DNA of 36,573 nucleotides from NCBI GenBank assembly GCA_020352515.1, contig CP070678.1, positions 1,583,752 to 1,620,324 on the forward strand, read 5' to 3'. Source of the DNA: Phycisphaerales bacterium (lineage in GTDB: Bacteria; Planctomycetota; Phycisphaerae; Sedimentisphaerales; Anaerobacaceae). Position numbers and translations under genes: made by a program. Numbering within the stretch: position 1 is the first letter of the stretch; every line of letters begins with the position of its first letter. This document shows, piece by piece, positions 34,683 through 36,573 of this stretch. The notes below the pieces were generated by a model. It made no database searches. It worked only from the letters and a program-made list of their open reading frames with translations, and had not been told where the DNA came from.

Positions 34683-34708
34683 ATTCGGCTCAAACGAGGC
34701 TGTTGGCA

Positions 34709-35005
34709 ATGGCTGAGCCAGGTGAACATGGTAAGAAGGGCGGCAGGACAACGGTGAGCAAGGTCATCACGGATTACGTGCAGGGCCTTAGCAATGAGCA
34801 CAAAATGCTCGTGATCCTGAAGGCCCAGTTGTACGGCGGCACGTGGGATCCGATGCTGGACGATCTGGTAAACCGACGGCAGGGCAAGCCGTACATATTC
34901 AAGCTCGTGAACCGAATAAACGACGATATAGAGCGCATCGAATCGATGCGAAAGTTCGAGGAGCAGCACAGTATCGATCTGGCCGACTACGTGGAAATGA
35001 CGTGA
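34709..35005 (+). CDS. Small hypothetical protein
   Basis: The 98-residue frame begins MAEPGEHGKKGGRTTVSKVI and is rich in charged residues, with a predicted helical C-terminal half (INDDIERIESMRKFEEQHSI). No signal peptide or membrane segment is visible. GAGG lies nine bases upstream of the ATG. A longer form from a TTG at 34643, which has GGAGG upstream, is possible, but the promoter at 34653-34682 argues against it. I do not recognise a family. Composition is protein-like, so the gene is probably real. Confidence 0.6.
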   Translation: MAEPGEHGKKGGRTTVSKVITDYVQGLSNEHKMLVILKAQLYGGTWDPMLDDLVNRRQGKPYIFKLVNRINDDIERIESMRKFEEQHSIDLADYVEMT

Positions 35006-35150
35006 AAGGGCCCGCCGCTGACTGAACGACAAGGGGGGCGACGTGCAGAGGTTGGCAGCAAAGTAATTATAATCTAAAAAAGGAAATGTGGGGTCGGGGC
35101 TTTCGATTGTGGGCTTTGGACCTTTTTCCTGGAGTATGGAGGATTGGGCA

Positions 35151-36260
35151 ATGCTTAAGATGTCGAGATTCAGACAAGTCTTCTTTTTTGGCCTTGTGGC
35201 GGCCTTCGGAACAGGTGTCGGCCATGCTGGTGGAGATGGTTCGGGGAGGCTTGTTTCGCCGGAGCTGCTCGAACACGCCTGGCTCAAAGCGCCCTGGGAA
35301 AACGAATTGCCGTTCAGAAGAGGGGAGAAGCTAAAGGAGTTGTTTCTCGTTGGCGATCGCATCTATGCGATTTCGGACCGCAACTTCATGGCCTGCCTTG
35401 ACCGGGAAAACGGCAAGATGGTCTTCGGGAGGTCGGTTGCGGCGCCCGGTATTCCGGTGGACAGTCCCAAGCTGTTTGGGGACAAGCTCATGTCGATAGA
35501 GGGCAAGAAGCTGATAGAGCTCGATCCCGGCACAGGCCAGAAGCGAAAGGCCACGGATGTGGGTTTTAGCATAGTGTGCCCTCCGGCCCGGAACAGCTCC
35601 TTTTTCTATCTGGCGGGGCCCGAAAATCGCCTGCATGCGCTTCGCATCGAGGACAAGGTTGAGGTCTTCCAGGTGGCGGCGGAGAACGAGTCGATGATTA
35701 CGTCGATTGTGGCCGAAGAGGATTATGTGGTGTTCGCCACGGACGCCGGGAATGTAATAAGCGTTGCGGCGGATGCACCGAGGCGTCTGTGGCAGTTTGA
35801 CGCGTCCAAAGGGATTGTGGGGGCGCTTATTCAGGACGGCGGCTCGCTGTTTTTTGCGAGCAGGGACACGTATGTCTACAAACTGGAAATTGTCGATTTG
35901 CCGATTGTGAACATGGCCTGGAAGTACCAAGTGGACGGAATGCCTGAGTTTGAACCCCGGGTTACCCGCGATGTTGTGTACCAGCGTATTCGTGAAAAAG
36001 GCGTCACTGCAATCGACCGGCAGAGCGGACAATTGATGTGGACGGTCCAGGGCGGCGCCGAACTGCTGGCGGAGGTGACCGGCCGGGCGTATGTGTTTAC
36101 CGATGCCAGGACGCTTGTAGTGATGGACAATGCCGCGGCGAAACGGCTGTACACGGTCAACCTGGCGCGGGTTTCGAGATACGTGGCCAATACGAAAGAT
36201 TCAAGAATGTATATTGGCGATGATGCCGGACGGATTGTGTGCCTGGAGCCCGTTCAATAG
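35151..36260 (+). CDS. Exported PQQ-like beta-propeller repeat protein
   Basis: The 369-residue product has a signal peptide (about 1-28, RFRQVFFFGLVAAFGTGVGHA) and repeats of the PQQ/WD-like propeller type, each with a strand pattern such as RIYAISDRNFMACLDRENGK, then LIELDPGTGQ, GVTAIDRQSGQLMW and MYIGDDAGRIVCLEP. No catalytic residues for a quinoprotein dehydrogenase are evident, so it is more likely a structural or binding propeller. The ATG at 35151 has GGAGG eight bases upstream; the frame is open to 35088 without such a site. It precedes purH by 38 bases but is functionally unrelated. Confidence 0.83.
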   Translation: MLKMSRFRQVFFFGLVAAFGTGVGHAGGDGSGRLVSPELLEHAWLKAPWENELPFRRGEKLKELFLVGDRIYAISDRNFMACLDRENGKMVFGRSVAAPGIPVDSPKLFGDKLMSIEGKKLIELDPGTGQKRKATDVGFSIVCPPARNSSFFYLAGPENRLHALRIEDKVEVFQVAAENESMITSIVAEEDYVVFATDAGNVISVAADAPRRLWQFDASKGIVGALIQDGGSLFFASRDTYVYKLEIVDLPIVNMAWKYQVDGMPEFEPRVTRDVVYQRIREKGVTAIDRQSGQLMWTVQGGAELLAEVTGRAYVFTDARTLVVMDNAAAKRLYTVNLARVSRYVANTKDSRMYIGDDAGRIVCLEPVQ

Positions 36261-36298
36261 TAAACGTAATTTGACGCCAGCAAAGAGAAGGGATTCAA

Positions 36299-36573
36299 AT
36301 GGATGTGAAAATCAAAACGGCACTTATAAGTGTTTCGGATAAGAGCGGCGTCATTGACTTCGCAAAAAAGCTAAGCTCGATGGGCGTCAAGATAATCAGC
36401 ACGGGCGGGACCGCCAAGGTTCTGAGCGAAGCGGGGGTCCGCGTGGTCGCGATCGACTCGGTCACGGGTTTTCCCGAGATGATGGACGGCAGGGTCAAGA
36501 CCCTTCATCCCAAGGTTCACGGCGGGATCCTTGCTAATCGAGATGAACCCTCTCATATGGATGCAGCTGACGA
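36299..36573 (+). CDS. purH: Bifunctional AICAR transformylase/IMP cyclohydrolase (5' part, runs off window)
   Basis: The first 91 codons encode the N-terminal MGS-like IMP cyclohydrolase domain of PurH. Signatures are [10 protein letters not shown] (8-17), [10 protein letters not shown] (33-42) and [20 protein letters not shown] (55-74), with the lysine and histidine expected in the cyclohydrolase site. PurH carries out the last two steps of de novo purine synthesis in the cytoplasm. The ATG at 36299 has GAAGGGA upstream. The transformylase domain lies beyond the right edge. Confidence 0.95.
   Translation, partial: MDVKIKTALISVSDKSGVIDFAKKLSSMGVKIISTGGTAKVLSEAGVRVVAIDSVTGFPEMMDGRVKTLHPKVHGGILANRDEPSHMDAAD

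Noticed and set aside
36260..36275. Fourth copy of the operator (GTAAACGTAA)
   Set aside because: Only the right half matches. The left half does not form a palindrome, and the site precedes a housekeeping gene, purH.
1..36573. CRISPR arrays, insertion sequences or phage genes
   Set aside because: No regularly spaced short repeats, transposase-like or phage-like proteins were seen. Repetition is limited to paralogous protein domains.

Overview
The window looks like chromosomal DNA of a Planctomycetota bacterium, most likely an anaerobic carbohydrate-degrading Phycisphaerae type. The signs are a PEP-CTERM secreted protein, dockerin-like calcium loops in several secreted proteins, LamG jelly-roll proteins, right-handed beta-helix proteins, a prepilin-like protein and an SSS symporter. 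Assignment to class is inference, because no rRNA or universal marker is present except the start of purH at the right edge.

Layout. Positions 1-3549 (minus) hold the 5' part of a GxGYxYP-type secreted protein and a LamG PEP-CTERM protein. Positions 4468-16483 (plus) form a 12 kb co-directional cluster: MttB-family methyltransferase, a short decayed ORF, DegT/StrS aminotransferase, SIS-domain isomerase, zinc alcohol dehydrogenase, an L-fucose-mutarotase/HAD fusion, a truncated PfkB kinase remnant, an SSS sodium:solute symporter, a tandem L-rhamnose-mutarotase lipoprotein and a GH106-type glycosidase. Positions 17300-20741 (plus) are two LamG/Fn3-like/dockerin paralogues, followed by a prepilin-like protein and an FG-GAP/VCBS repeat protein. 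Positions 24008-34490 (minus) hold a DUF378 protein, a tiny membrane protein with a leaderless-looking promoter, a beta-helix dockerin protein, a beta-helix/phosphodiesterase fusion, a repeat protein with a C-terminal membrane anchor, and a prolyl oligopeptidase. Positions 34709-36573 (plus) hold a small hypothetical protein, a PQQ-like beta-propeller protein and the start of purH.

Main observation. Three transcription units (the LamG PEP-CTERM gene, the 12 kb cluster and the LamG pair) each have a good sigma70-like promoter. At or just downstream of it lies a palindrome with the shared core GTTT-RCGW-AAAC, centred on CG, as expected for a LacI/GalR-family operator. This suggests one regulon for an extracellular and intracellular programme using a deoxyhexose-type glycan (rhamnose/fucose-like, from the GH106, RhaM and FucU modules). 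The unusual members are a corrinoid-type methyltransferase homologue without a corrinoid protein beside it, and a DegT aminotransferase, which together hint at a methylated or aminated deoxysugar. That substrate is a hypothesis. No regulator gene for the operator is in the window.
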